The translations under genes and the position numbers were made by a program. Of a stretch of DNA of 64,000 nt, positions 17,852-26,892 are shown one piece after another (position 1 is the stretch's first letter; every line of letters starts with the position of its first letter). The DNA is from Roseomonas aeriglobus. Lineage in GTDB: Bacteria; Pseudomonadota; Alphaproteobacteria; Sphingomonadales; Sphingomonadaceae. The DNA is taken from assembly GCA_016937575.1 (NCBI GenBank), contig JAFHKN010000002.1:2294001-2358000 (forward strand), in the 5' to 3' direction. The notes below the pieces were generated by a model that made no database searches, was not told the origin of the DNA, and saw only the letters and a list, made by a program, of their open reading frames with translations.

Positions 17852-18250
17852 ATGACGGCGCTGCTTCGGCGCGTCGGAACGGTTGCCTATTCTCGCTATC
17901 TAGCGGTTAGCGCTGCCGCCCTGGCGGTCGATCTTGGTCTTTTCCTGCTGCTGCGCGCTGCCGAACTACCGATGGCGATCGTCTCGGCGCTCAGCTACGG
18001 CGCAGGCATTGTGACACACTGGCTGCTGTCGAGCAGGCTGGTTTTCGCGGACGAGCTGCGGACCCCCGGCACGGCACGGACGGCGCAGCAAGCGCTGTTC
18101 GTGGCATCGGGACTGGCCGGCCTCGCCCTGACCGTCGCCATCGTTAGCCTGGCCGGTCTCGTTATCGATCCGCGGCTGGCAAAGCTCGTCGCCATCGTCG
18201 TCAGTTTCCAGACGACTTGGTGGTTGCGGCGTAGCGTGGTGTTCGCATGA
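17852..18250 (+). CDS. GtrA-family membrane protein
   Basis: 132 residues with four predicted membrane segments. The opening YSRYLAVSAAALAVDLGLFLLL, and the later SYGAGIVTHWLLSSRLVF and LVAIVVSFQTTWWLRRSVVF, are typical of GtrA-like proteins, which help move polyprenyl-phosphate-linked sugars across the membrane for decoration of surface glycans. A GTG at 17849 immediately precedes the chosen ATG. It starts 3 bp after the flavoprotein stop, and its own stop overlaps the next gene by 4 nt, so the three genes form one operon. Confidence 0.88.
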   Translation: MTALLRRVGTVAYSRYLAVSAAALAVDLGLFLLLRAAELPMAIVSALSYGAGIVTHWLLSSRLVFADELRTPGTARTAQQALFVASGLAGLALTVAIVSLAGLVIDPRLAKLVAIVVSFQTTWWLRRSVVFA

Positions 18251-20088
18251 ACCAGCCAGGCGTCGCGATTTCACCGTTCGGCACCGATGCTGAAGCAATC
18301 GCTGCACCGCCCCATTGGCTTACCGCTTATCTCTATCGGCATCCCATTTTCTGCGTCTGGTCCGCGTGGAGCCTAGTTCTCCTGATAGCCAGTGTCACGG
18401 CGATCGCCGAGTTTCGAACACAGGATCCAGATGATTTCCTGCGTTTGATGGAAGTGCGGGACCTACTGGCAGGGCAGAGCTGGTTCGACGTTACCCAATA
18501 TCGGATGAATCCGCCGGTCGGGGCTCAGATGCATTGGTCGCGGCTGGTCGATATCCCGATCGCACTCGCCCTTATACTCGGCCGGCTTGTCCTTGCCGAA
18601 CCCGCCGCGAGCAAATTCGCGATGGTCATCGTGCCACTCGGTCAGCTGGCGCTGATAATGTCGCTCGTCTGGCGGGTGATGAAAGCGCTGGACACTGACT
18701 ATCGTCACCGCGTCATTGCGATCGCCATCGTCCCACTATCGCCGCTCCTCCTCAGCTGCTTCCTTCCGATGCGGATCGACCATCATGGGTGGCAGGTGAT
18801 TGCAACCTTTGCGACGGTCCTGTTTTTCCTGCGTCGCCGCGGACCGCGCGATGCAGGACTAGCGGGGATATGCGCCGCGCTGGGTCTATCGATCTCCTTA
18901 GAGGGGCTACCCGTGGTCGCGCTGCTGGCCGGGCTGTACGGCTTGCGATCCATCCTGTTCGGTGAGCGCGGTATTGCCTGGTTTCTAACCGGCTTGGCCA
19001 CGGCGAGTTGGGTAAGTCATCTAGCGACCCGTCCGTCGTCAGAACTGTTGCCGCATTGCGATTCCGTCGGCTGGCCACATCTGGCAGCCTTCAGCGTGGC
19101 CGCAATCCTAACACAAGCGGCAATGCGCTGCCCGGGCACCGACAGGCAGCGTGGTTTTGTCGTGCGAGCGGGACTGCTCGCCCTGATCGGCGGGATCGCC
19201 GGCGCCATCATTATCGGTCCGATCGGAGTCTGCGCGGTCAACCCGTTCGCAACGATCGATCCACTGATGAAGCGCTATTGGCACGGCGTGATTATGGAGG
19301 GTTTACCTTTAACCAGCCAAATAACATCGGTCCGCGTGGTTCTTCTTTGGACGCCGCTGATCGTCCTGGCCGCATGGCTGTCAGGTTTGCCGGACCGAGA
19401 CCGGCCGCTGCATGATCGCACTTGGGTGTGGCTCGCCATGTTTACGTTGGGAGCCTCGTTCGTATCGATGCTGGTGATGCGGCAGGGCACGGTCGCCGGC
19501 ATTTGTACGACACCCTTTTCCGCATTGCTCATCGCGCGCTGGTTGCCGCGCGCCCGTGCTATCGGGCGAGTGGTGCCGCGTATTGCAATGACGCTCGCTG
19601 TCCCCCTGCTCGCAACGCCAACTCTGGCAAGCGCGTTAGCGAAATCAGCAGACGAGTCATTCTTCCACAATGCGCGGACAGACTTTGAACCTTTTGGTCA
19701 AAAGCTTCGCCCAAACGAGACCGAATGCGATCTCCAGCGACTAGCATCATTGCCAAGCGCCCATCTGTTCGCGACGCTAGATATCGGTCCGGAGCTGCTT
19801 GCTCGCACGAATCACACGGTCATTACGAGCGGTTATCACCGCAACATGGCCAAGATGCGGGAGGTGGTGGAGGCGTTCAGCGGCGACCCGGCCCACGCTC
19901 AAGCAATCGTGCGAGCGAACCGGGCCACTCACGTCCTGCTGTGTCTAACCGCAGGTGACACCGCGGTGTTTCGCGCCCGTCGACCGGATAATCTGGCAAA
20001 TCAGCTCCGCGCGGGTCACACTCCCGGCTGGCTTCAGCCGGTACCGGGTTACCACGACGGCATGTTACGGCTCTATCGCGTACGATAA
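18247..20088 (+). CDS. Large polytopic membrane protein, possible GT-C-type glycosyltransferase
   Basis: 613 residues with roughly 10-12 membrane segments from about residue 25 to 450, then a soluble C-terminal domain of about 150 residues (DFEPFGQKLRPNETECD onward). An acidic stretch in the first periplasmic loop (TQDPDDFLRLMEVRDLL, near residue 60) resembles the acidic loop of GT-C glycosyltransferases that use polyprenyl-linked sugars, but I cannot assign a family. The 4-nt overlap with the GtrA gene supports a common role in surface glycan modification. The gene has more A/T at third positions than its neighbours. Confidence 0.7.
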   Translation: MNQPGVAISPFGTDAEAIAAPPHWLTAYLYRHPIFCVWSAWSLVLLIASVTAIAEFRTQDPDDFLRLMEVRDLLAGQSWFDVTQYRMNPPVGAQMHWSRLVDIPIALALILGRLVLAEPAASKFAMVIVPLGQLALIMSLVWRVMKALDTDYRHRVIAIAIVPLSPLLLSCFLPMRIDHHGWQVIATFATVLFFLRRRGPRDAGLAGICAALGLSISLEGLPVVALLAGLYGLRSILFGERGIAWFLTGLATASWVSHLATRPSSELLPHCDSVGWPHLAAFSVAAILTQAAMRCPGTDRQRGFVVRAGLLALIGGIAGAIIIGPIGVCAVNPFATIDPLMKRYWHGVIMEGLPLTSQITSVRVVLLWTPLIVLAAWLSGLPDRDRPLHDRTWVWLAMFTLGASFVSMLVMRQGTVAGICTTPFSALLIARWLPRARAIGRVVPRIAMTLAVPLLATPTLASALAKSADESFFHNARTDFEPFGQKLRPNETECDLQRLASLPSAHLFATLDIGPELLARTNHTVITSGYHRNMAKMREVVEAFSGDPAHAQAIVRANRATHVLLCLTAGDTAVFRARRPDNLANQLRAGHTPGWLQPVPGYHDGMLRLYRVR

Positions 20089-20176
20089 GGACGGCGGAGC
20101 GCTGCCCCAGCGGGCCATACGCAGGTAAGTTTCAAGCCGCTTGCTCCCCGACCCATCGACGCCTTATTGACGCGCG

Positions 20177-21841
20177 ATGCAGGCGGGCGCACGGGCAGAT
20201 TCCAGAACACTATGCTGGTGGCAGACCCGGACGTTCGTGGTCTTGGTTGCGATCGCCACGGCCATTCCCCTTCTCTTGCCCGACGTTCCGCCCTTGGTGG
20301 ACCTGCCCGGGCATATGGCGCGCTACCGCGTGCAGCTGGCGCATGACAGTGCGCCGTGGCTGAACGACTGGTATGATTTCCGCTGGCAGCTGATCGGCAA
20401 CCTGGGGCTCGACCTGCTGATCGAGCCGCTGGCGCCGATCCTGGGACTGGAGCTGGCGGTCAAGCTGATCGTGCTGACCATCCCGCCGCTGACTGCGGTC
20501 GGGTTGCTGTGGATCGCTCGCGAAGTTCATGGCCGGATACCGGCGACCGCCTTGTTCGCTCTGCCGCTGGCGTACAGCTACCCGTTCCATTTCGGATTCG
20601 TGAATTTCGCGCTGTCGATGGCGCTGGCGCTGAACGCCTTTGCGCTGTGGCTCCGGCTTGCGCGGCTGGGCAAATTGCGGCTGCGTGCGGTCCTGTTCGT
20701 GCCGATCGGCCTTGTCCTATGGGTCTGCCACACCTTCGGCTGGGGCGTGCTGGGCGTGCTGGCCTTTTCCGCCGAGCTGATCCGCGAGCATGACCGAAGC
20801 ACCGGGCGCGGCGTGGTCGCGCGGTGGGTGCGGCCGTGGTTCCTGGCGGGCATCCACTGCCTGCCGCTGGCCCCGCCGGCGCTGCTGATGCTGATGTGGC
20901 GCAGCGGGGGGCATGTCACGGGGCAGACCGGCGACTGGTTCAACTGGCGCCAGAAGGTCAACTGGGTGACGATGGTACTGCGCGACCGTTGGCTCGCGTT
21001 CGACATTGCCTCGGTCGCCATCCTGCTGTTCGTGCTGCTGAAGTCGGTCCGCGACCCGACTGTCCAATATTCGCGCAACCTGACGCTGTCGGCACTCTTC
21101 CTCCTGGCAGTCTTCATCCTGCTGCCGCGGATCGTGTTCGGGTCGGCCTACGCCGACATGCGGCTGGTGCCGTTCATGATCGGCATCGGCATCATCGCCA
21201 TCCGCCCGCGGCCAGGCAGTACCGTACAGCGCGGCGTCAGCATCTTGGCGCTGTTCGGCCTCGCTTTCTTCCTGGCCCGAACCGCGGCGACGACGGTCAG
21301 CTTCTGGCTGTACGACAAGAGTTACGACCGCGAACTCGCCGCCCTCGAGAAACTGCCCCGCGGCGCGCGGCTGGTCAGCTTCGTCGGCGAGACCTGTTAC
21401 AACCAGTGGACGATGACCCGCCTGCAGCACCTGCCCGGGATGGCGATGGTGCGGCGGCTGGCGTTCACGAACGACCAATGGTCGATGCCCGGCGCGCAGC
21501 TGCTGACGGTCAAGTACCAGGCGGGCCGCCCGTTCAACCACGACCCGTCGGAGATCGTGACGACGACGCAGTGCCCGACCGAATGGTGGCGCCCGGTGTC
21601 GATCAGCCTGGTGCGCTTCCCCCGCGACGCGTTCGACTATGTCTGGCTGATCAGCCCGCCGAATTACGACAAACGGCTGGAGCAGGGCCTGATCCCCGTG
21701 TGGCGCAACGGGACGAGCGCGCTGTTCCGCGTCGACCACAGCGTGCCCCCGGCCGCGCTGTCGATCGACGACTGGGGCCCGTACCGCGACATCCTGCTCA
21801 AGCGGCGGGCGCGGCTCGCACGGCTCAAACAGTCTTCCTGA
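20177..21841 (+). CDS. Polytopic membrane protein, unknown function (possible glycosyltransferase)
   Basis: 554 residues with about 10 membrane segments across residues 15-390 and a C-terminal periplasmic domain of about 160 residues (YDRELAALEKLPRGARLVSFVG onward). DVPPLVDLPGHMARYRVQL early in the chain carries the acid/His pattern seen in the first loop of some GT-C-like proteins. It follows the previous membrane gene after 88 bp and returns to the high GC content typical of the window, so it may not belong to the same acquired block. Its 3' end overlaps the convergent acyltransferase gene by 17 bp. Confidence 0.65.
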   Translation: MQAGARADSRTLCWWQTRTFVVLVAIATAIPLLLPDVPPLVDLPGHMARYRVQLAHDSAPWLNDWYDFRWQLIGNLGLDLLIEPLAPILGLELAVKLIVLTIPPLTAVGLLWIAREVHGRIPATALFALPLAYSYPFHFGFVNFALSMALALNAFALWLRLARLGKLRLRAVLFVPIGLVLWVCHTFGWGVLGVLAFSAELIREHDRSTGRGVVARWVRPWFLAGIHCLPLAPPALLMLMWRSGGHVTGQTGDWFNWRQKVNWVTMVLRDRWLAFDIASVAILLFVLLKSVRDPTVQYSRNLTLSALFLLAVFILLPRIVFGSAYADMRLVPFMIGIGIIAIRPRPGSTVQRGVSILALFGLAFFLARTAATTVSFWLYDKSYDRELAALEKLPRGARLVSFVGETCYNQWTMTRLQHLPGMAMVRRLAFTNDQWSMPGAQLLTVKYQAGRPFNHDPSEIVTTTQCPTEWWRPVSISLVRFPRDAFDYVWLISPPNYDKRLEQGLIPVWRNGTSALFRVDHSVPPAALSIDDWGPYRDILLKRRARLARLKQSS

Positions 21842-22964
21842 ACGGCGTCATCTCGCCCAGAAACGCCTGTTCTTCCGCGACCGCCAGTCGCTCGCGCGCC
21901 AGATAGTCGCCGACGGCACGACGGAAGTTCGGGTCGGGTAGATAATGCGCCGACCACGTGGGCACCGGCGTATAGCCACGCGCCAGTTTATGCTCGCCCT
22001 GCGCGCCGGCCTCGACCGTCTTCAACCCGCGGGCGATGGCGGCGTCGATCGCCTGGTAATAGCACAGCTCGAAGTGGAGGAAGGGCACGTCCTCCGTGCA
22101 GCCCCAATAGCGGCCGTAGAGCGTATCCGCGCCGATCAGGTTGAGCGCCCCGGCGATCGGCCGCCCGTCCCGCTCGGCCAGGATCAGCAGGCATTGGTCG
22201 GCCATCCGCTGGCCCAGCAGCGAGAAGAAGGCGCGGGTCAGGTAGGGCGTCCCCCATTTGCGGCTGCCGGTATCCTGGTAGAATACCCAGAACGCGTCCC
22301 AATGCGCCTCGGTGATCTCCGCGCCGGTCAGGTGGCGGATCGTCAGCCCCTCGACGGCGCCGGCGCGTTCCTTGCGGATCGCCTTGCGCTTGCGGCTGGC
22401 GAGGTCGGCCAGGAAATCGTCGAAGTTGCCATAGCCGCGGTTGGCCCAATGGAATTGCGTGCCTTCACGGATCAGCCAGCCCGCCGCCTGGAACAGCGGC
22501 ACCTGATCGGGCGTGATGAAGGTCGCATGGGCGGAGGACAGCTGATGCTGGTCGACCACCGCCTCGACCGCCGCAATCAGCGGGGGCGCGGATGCCGCAT
22601 CGCGCACCAGCAACCGCGGCCCGGGCACCGGCGAGAAAGGCACCGCGACCTGGAGCTTCGGGTAATAGCGCCCCCCGGCCCGCTCCCACGCGTCGGCCCA
22701 GCTGTGGTCGAAGACATATTCGCCCTGGCTATGGCTCTTCGCATAGGCCGGCGCGACGCCGGCGATCTGCCCGTCGGCGCCATCGACGACAATCGGCACC
22801 GGCTGCCACCCGGCGCGCGCGGTGGCGGAGCCGGATTCTTCCAGGATCGACAGGAAGGCATGGCTGACGAACGGATTGCCGGAGCCGGCGCAGGCGTCCC
22901 ACTGGTCGGCGGGAATGGCGCGGACGCCGTCGGCGATGCGGGCGGTGACGGGAGTGGAGCTCAC
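21825..22964 (-). CDS. GNAT-fold acyltransferase of the COG3146 (peptidogalycan biosynthesis) type
   Basis: 379 residues. GNPFVSHAFLSILEESGSA near the N-terminus, HSWADAWERAGGRYYPKLQ, LDLASRKRKAIRKER-like basic block (about residue 190), WDAFWVFYQDTGSRKWGTPYL and GRYWGCTEDVPFLHFELCYY are the hallmarks of this family, whose members have duplicated GNAT folds and are related to FemAB-type transferases. The biochemical role is unproven; it may attach amino acids or acyl groups to a cell-surface or lipid substrate. The start is a GTG at 22964. A 47-bp element shared with the region before the cytochrome b gene lies about 96 bp upstream. Confidence 0.85.
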   Translation of the reverse strand: MSSTPVTARIADGVRAIPADQWDACAGSGNPFVSHAFLSILEESGSATARAGWQPVPIVVDGADGQIAGVAPAYAKSHSQGEYVFDHSWADAWERAGGRYYPKLQVAVPFSPVPGPRLLVRDAASAPPLIAAVEAVVDQHQLSSAHATFITPDQVPLFQAAGWLIREGTQFHWANRGYGNFDDFLADLASRKRKAIRKERAGAVEGLTIRHLTGAEITEAHWDAFWVFYQDTGSRKWGTPYLTRAFFSLLGQRMADQCLLILAERDGRPIAGALNLIGADTLYGRYWGCTEDVPFLHFELCYYQAIDAAIARGLKTVEAGAQGEHKLARGYTPVPTWSAHYLPDPNFRRAVGDYLARERLAVAEEQAFLGEMTPFRKTV

Positions 22965-23060
22965 GCTGGCGTATCTAGGGAGCCGATCGCGCGACGGGAA
23001 TGGGGGCGAAGGTCACGAAGTTCATGCCAAGAGCGGGGTTTCGCGCGCAGCCCGTCCAGC

Positions 23061-23107
23061 CAAAAGTTGCGATACCGCGGTCAATTCGTCAGCCTTTGTC
23101 ACTTTTG
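23061..23107 (-). repeat. 47-bp element with inverted ends (copy 2), upstream of the acyltransferase gene
   Basis: Read on the minus strand it starts CAAAAGTGAC and ends GCAACTTTTG, matching the element at 7675-7721 at 42 of 47 positions. Relative to the downstream gene it has the same orientation as copy 1. The surrounding 22965-23218 region is otherwise noncoding and AT-richer than average. Confidence 0.7.
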
Positions 23108-23218
23108 AAGACCCTGCCAATTTTGACGAAGCGCAGCGTAATCAGCCATCTCGAAGATTTTATGCAGCGCAGCTATGCGCCGTAAAACAGATCATTTCCA
23201 ACATTGCAACTTCGTTGA

Positions 23219-23677
23219 TTAGGCGAAGGTAGCGCATATCTGCCGCCCGTTGCGAGAGCTATTAACCGCGAACGCGCTCACGCGAACATTGCGCCTTCCT
23301 CCCTTTTGGTCGTAGTTCACCTCGCCATATTTTACCGCTTGCACCTCATACGAGGAAGCTCCGCATATTTCGACAATCAATTGCCTGTCACTTTCCCAGT
23401 AAAGAACTGGACGATTTGAATTTGCAGCCTTTACAACCGTAACGCTCGCCGCATCCACGCCTGTTAGCCGACTAATAAGACGCACCCGTACATGATCGCT
23501 ATTAGAAGCGGGTGCGCCCTTGTATTCGGCAACAGCCACATAGCTGCCGTCGGGAGACATCGCGCTACCTGTCTGCGTCCATTCCGAACGACTGCAACCA
23601 CCGATAGCGGATATCATCATAACGAAGGCAATCGGCTGAATCCGCACGATCCAACGAACGCTAAGACGCGAGCGCAC
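23219..23677 (-). CDS. Small lipoprotein of unknown function
   Basis: 152 residues. A basic N-terminus, a hydrophobic stretch (IQPIAFVMMISAIGGC) and a lipobox-like IGGC predict a lipid-anchored periplasmic protein. The mature part (SPDGSYVAVAEYKGAP, LIVEICGASSYEVQAVKYGE) looks like a small beta-rich domain. It is noticeably richer in A and T than all surrounding genes, which suggests recent acquisition. It begins 2 bp after the mscS-like stop on the same strand and may be read through from that operon. I do not recognise a family. Confidence 0.6.
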   Translation of the reverse strand: MRSRLSVRWIVRIQPIAFVMMISAIGGCSRSEWTQTGSAMSPDGSYVAVAEYKGAPASNSDHVRVRLISRLTGVDAASVTVVKAANSNRPVLYWESDRQLIVEICGASSYEVQAVKYGEVNYDQKGGRRNVRVSAFAVNSSRNGRQICATFA

Positions 23678-23678
23678 C

Positions 23679-24950
23679 TCACCCCTCCCCCGGCACCACC
23701 ATCCGCACGTCCCGCTGGGGCACCGGCACCTTCACCCCATGTTCGCCGAACAGCGCCCAGATGCGCTTCAGAACGTCGGCCTTCACATTGCCCACGCCGC
23801 CTTCCGGGTCGCTGATCCACACGCGGACCTCGTACTCCAGGGCATAGTCGCCGAACGCGGTCATCCACACCGCGGACGGGGGTGTGTCGAGCACGCGGCT
23901 GCTTTCCTTCGCCGCGCGGGCCATCAGGCTTTCGGCGAGTTCGACGTCGCTGTCGTAGGCGATCTTGACCGGAATCGCGATGCGCACGTTGCGGTCGGAG
24001 AAGGACCAGTTCTCCACCTCCTGCGTCATCAGGATCTCGTTCGGGATCAGATGTTCCTTGCCCTCGCGCGTGATGACGCTGACCGCGCGGACGCCGATCT
24101 TGTTGACCCAGCCGAAGTTCTGGCCGACCGCGATGACGTCGCCCGGCTTCACCGATCGGTCCATCAGCAGGATGATGCCGGCGATCAGATTGCCGACGGT
24201 CTTCTGCAGGCCGAAGCCGATCGCGAGGCCGAAGGCGCCGCCGAACACCGCGAAGGTCGTGAGGTCGATGCCCAGCGCGTCGATGCCGAAGAAAAAGGCG
24301 GTGACGAGCAGCGCGATGCCGGCCAGCTTCTGAATCAGCAGCCGCTGGGTCGCGTCGAGCGTCTTCGCGCGCCCCAGTGCCTGCGCGATGGCGCGGTTGA
24401 TGACGCGGACGATCGCCAGCAGGACGACGACGGTCAGCAGCAGGGTAAGCAACGACCAGAGCGACACGCGCCGTCGCCCGACGTCGATGCCGATCGCATC
24501 CAAGGTGCTGGTGATCGGCTCGTATCCGCCGACCGACCGGCCGAGGATCGCGACGAATACGAGCGCGCCGACCGTCCACGCCATCCACGACGGCAACCGC
24601 ACCGCGCGCAATAGCGTCAGCACGAGCATGGCGGTCGCCGCCCCCAGCGCGACGCCGATCCCAATGCTGGCGAGCGTGGCCCAGGAATAGGCTTGCGCGA
24701 CGATTGCCAGCAGGACGGCGGCGGTGCCGTGGCGGACGAGGCTGCACAATCGCGTCTCGACCGATTCGCCGGCATCGCCGACGCGGTCGTGCCAAAATTC
24801 GGTCAGCGGTGGCCCGATCCGCCGCCCGGCGAGCCATCCGGCGACGAGTGCCAGCAGGACGAGGCCGAGCGCGACCGCTGCCTGCGTCAGATCGTCTCCG
24901 CCGGCCTGCGCGAGCCCGAGATCGATCAGCCAGGCGCGCAGCTGCATCAC
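23679..24950 (-). CDS. MscS-family mechanosensitive ion channel
   Basis: 423 residues. After several N-terminal membrane helices come the MscS pore and beta domain: AFGLAIGFGLQKTVGNLIAG (Gly/Ala-rich pore helix and its end), then LMDRSVKPGDVIAV and NKIGVRAVSVITREGKEHLI, which is nearly invariant in the family. The C-terminal alpha/beta domain follows (RNVRIAIPVKIAYDSD). Such channels release solutes during hypo-osmotic shock. Its start overlaps the stop of the PLP lyase gene by 4 nt, so it is the fourth gene of a tightly packed operon, an unusual setting for an osmotic valve. Confidence 0.92.
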   Translation of the reverse strand: MMQLRAWLIDLGLAQAGGDDLTQAAVALGLVLLALVAGWLAGRRIGPPLTEFWHDRVGDAGESVETRLCSLVRHGTAAVLLAIVAQAYSWATLASIGIGVALGAATAMLVLTLLRAVRLPSWMAWTVGALVFVAILGRSVGGYEPITSTLDAIGIDVGRRRVSLWSLLTLLLTVVVLLAIVRVINRAIAQALGRAKTLDATQRLLIQKLAGIALLVTAFFFGIDALGIDLTTFAVFGGAFGLAIGFGLQKTVGNLIAGIILLMDRSVKPGDVIAVGQNFGWVNKIGVRAVSVITREGKEHLIPNEILMTQEVENWSFSDRNVRIAIPVKIAYDSDVELAESLMARAAKESSRVLDTPPSAVWMTAFGDYALEYEVRVWISDPEGGVGNVKADVLKRIWALFGEHGVKVPVPQRDVRMVVPGEG

Positions 24951-26137
24951 CGTGCGGCGGCGGCCCAGGCGGCGAACCCGCGTTCCAGGTCGGCGATCAG
25001 GTCGGCGGGGTCCTCCAGGCCGATGCTGATGCGGACGAGCGGTCCCCTTTTCCAGGTCGTGGCCGAGCGATGGCGGGCAGGATCGACCGGCACCGCCAGG
25101 CTTTCGAACCCGCCCCAGCTATAGCCGATGCCGAACAATTGCAGCGCATCGATGAGCGCGGCGCGCTCCGCCTCTCCGCCCGATGCGAGTTCGAAAGCGA
25201 ACAGGCCCGCGCCGCCCTTGAAATCGCGGTGGAAGAATTCGCTGCCCGGGCAGTCGCCGAGCGCGGGGTGAAGCACGGCGGCGACTTCGCTGCGGGTCTT
25301 GAGCCAGCGGGCGATCTCCAGCGCGCTTCTCGCATGACGATCGAGCCGCACCGCCATGGTCCGGAGACCGCGGCTGCCGAGCCAGGCGTCGTCGGGCGAC
25401 ACCGTCTGCCCGAGTTGGAAACTGGTGTCGCGCAGGCGCGGCCAATGATCCTTCGTGGCCGTGACCGACCCCATCATCACGTCCGAATGACCCGAGATAT
25501 ATTTGGTGCAGGCGAGGATCGACAGGTCGATCCCCTGCGCCATCGCCGGGAAACCGAGCGGCGTCGCCCAGGTGTTGTCGAGAAGGGTGACGACGCCGCG
25601 CGCCTTGGCCGCGGCGACAATGGCGGGGATGTCCTGCACTTCGAACGTCAGGCTGCCGGGACTTTCGAGGAAGATCGCGCGCGTGGTCTCGCCGATCAGG
25701 TCGGCGATGCCGGCGCCGATCATCGGGTCGTAGAAGCGCGTCGTGATGCCCAACCGGTGCAGCAGGCCGATCGAGAGATAGCGGGTCGGATCATAGGTGC
25801 TGTCGACCAGCAGCAGTTCGTCGCCCGGCGACAGCACGCTCAGGAGCGCGGCGGCGACCGCAGCCACGCCCGAGGGGTAGAGGAAGGTTGCTTCCGCCCC
25901 CGGCTCGAGCTCGGTCAATGCGTCGGCCAAGCTCCACTGGGTCGGCGTGCCGCGGCGGCCGTAGAACAGGCGGTGATGCGTGTCGTGGGCCGCCGTCGCG
26001 CGCAGATCGGCAACCGAATCGTAGAGGATGGTCGACGCGCGCCACACGGGCGGGCTGACGATCCCCTGGCTCCATTCCTTGCGCCGCCCCGCGGTGACCA
26101 CCTTCGTCCCGTTGCCGCCGCCCTGTCCTGTGCTCAT
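24947..26137 (-). CDS. metC: Cys/Met-metabolism PLP-dependent enzyme (cystathionine beta-lyase type)
   Basis: 396 residues of the trans-sulfuration family. The PLP-binding lysine is K212 in ACTKYISGHSDVMMG; LYPSGVAAVAAALLSVL, LLVDSTYDPTR, LLDNTWATPLGFP and the C-terminal SWGGFESLAVP also fit cystathionine beta-lyases, which cleave cystathionine to homocysteine, pyruvate and ammonia. The gene starts inside the stop of the sulfurtransferase gene (ATGA overlap), placing two sulfur-metabolism enzymes together. The symbol reflects the subfamily pattern; gamma-lyase or related activities cannot be excluded. Confidence 0.88.
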   Translation of the reverse strand: MSTGQGGGNGTKVVTAGRRKEWSQGIVSPPVWRASTILYDSVADLRATAAHDTHHRLFYGRRGTPTQWSLADALTELEPGAEATFLYPSGVAAVAAALLSVLSPGDELLLVDSTYDPTRYLSIGLLHRLGITTRFYDPMIGAGIADLIGETTRAIFLESPGSLTFEVQDIPAIVAAAKARGVVTLLDNTWATPLGFPAMAQGIDLSILACTKYISGHSDVMMGSVTATKDHWPRLRDTSFQLGQTVSPDDAWLGSRGLRTMAVRLDRHARSALEIARWLKTRSEVAAVLHPALGDCPGSEFFHRDFKGGAGLFAFELASGGEAERAALIDALQLFGIGYSWGGFESLAVPVDPARHRSATTWKRGPLVRISIGLEDPADLIADLERGFAAWAAAAR

Positions 26138-26892
26138 CGTCCGGTTTCCTTGGGTGTGGTGGGGTCGCTGCCCCAGTCGGCCCATGACCCGCCGTAAAGC
26201 GCCGCGTCGCGCCCGAGCAGGTGAAGGGCGAAGATCAGCGAGCAGGCGGTGACGCCCGACCCGCAGGTCGTGGTTATGGGCAAGTCGAGGTCGACGCCGG
26301 CCGCGGTGAAGGCGGCGGCGAGCGCGTCGCCGTGCTTCCACCTGCCGTCGGCGTCGTAGAGCGTGGCGTAATGGACGTTGCGCGCGCCGGGGATGTGCCC
26401 GGGGACGACGCCCGCGCGCGGCTCGGGCTCTTCGCCCGCAAAGCGCGCGGGCGAGCGGGCGTCGACGATCTGGTCGGTGGTGGCGCGGACATCGTCCTTG
26501 TCGCGGAGCGAGCCGACGACGCGGGCGACCGTCGTGGCGCCGAGCGTGGTGCCCTCCCCCGCCTTCAACGGCCGTCCCTCGGCGCGCCATTTGGCGAGGC
26601 CGCCGTCGAGGATCGCGACCGACGTCGCACCCGAGGATTTGAGCAGCCACCACCCGCGCGCTGCGGTCTTCAGCGGGCTGTCGTCATAGACGACATAGGC
26701 CGCGGCCGGGTCGATCGCGACCGCGCCGGGCTTGGCGCTCGACAGGTCGAGGAACGCGGCACCGGGGATGTGGCCGGCGCGATACTCCGCGCGCGCGTCG
26801 CGGCCGTGTTCGGGGAGGAACCACGATGCATCGACGATGCGAACGCCGGCCAGATCGGCAAGGCCGGCGGTGGAGACGAGCGAGCCGATCAT
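26134..26892 (-). CDS. sseA: 3-mercaptopyruvate/thiosulfate sulfurtransferase (tandem rhodanese)
   Basis: 252 residues. The catalytic rhodanese domain is C-terminal, with active-site loop CGSGVTAC (C210 nucleophile, C217), preceded by VDARSPARFAGE and VPGHIPGARNVHY. The N-terminal domain keeps IVDASWFLP, YRAGHIPGAAFLDL, VVYDDS and ILDGGLAKW but is about 25 residues shorter than in E. coli SseA between HIPGAAF and VYDD, so the inactive domain has lost a helix-containing stretch. The enzyme moves sulfur from 3-mercaptopyruvate to thiol acceptors. It overlaps both neighbouring genes by 4 nt. Confidence 0.9.
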   Translation of the reverse strand: MIGSLVSTAGLADLAGVRIVDASWFLPEHGRDARAEYRAGHIPGAAFLDLSSAKPGAVAIDPAAAYVVYDDSPLKTAARGWWLLKSSGATSVAILDGGLAKWRAEGRPLKAGEGTTLGATTVARVVGSLRDKDDVRATTDQIVDARSPARFAGEEPEPRAGVVPGHIPGARNVHYATLYDADGRWKHGDALAAAFTAAGVDLDLPITTTCGSGVTACSLIFALHLLGRDAALYGGSWADWGSDPTTPKETGR

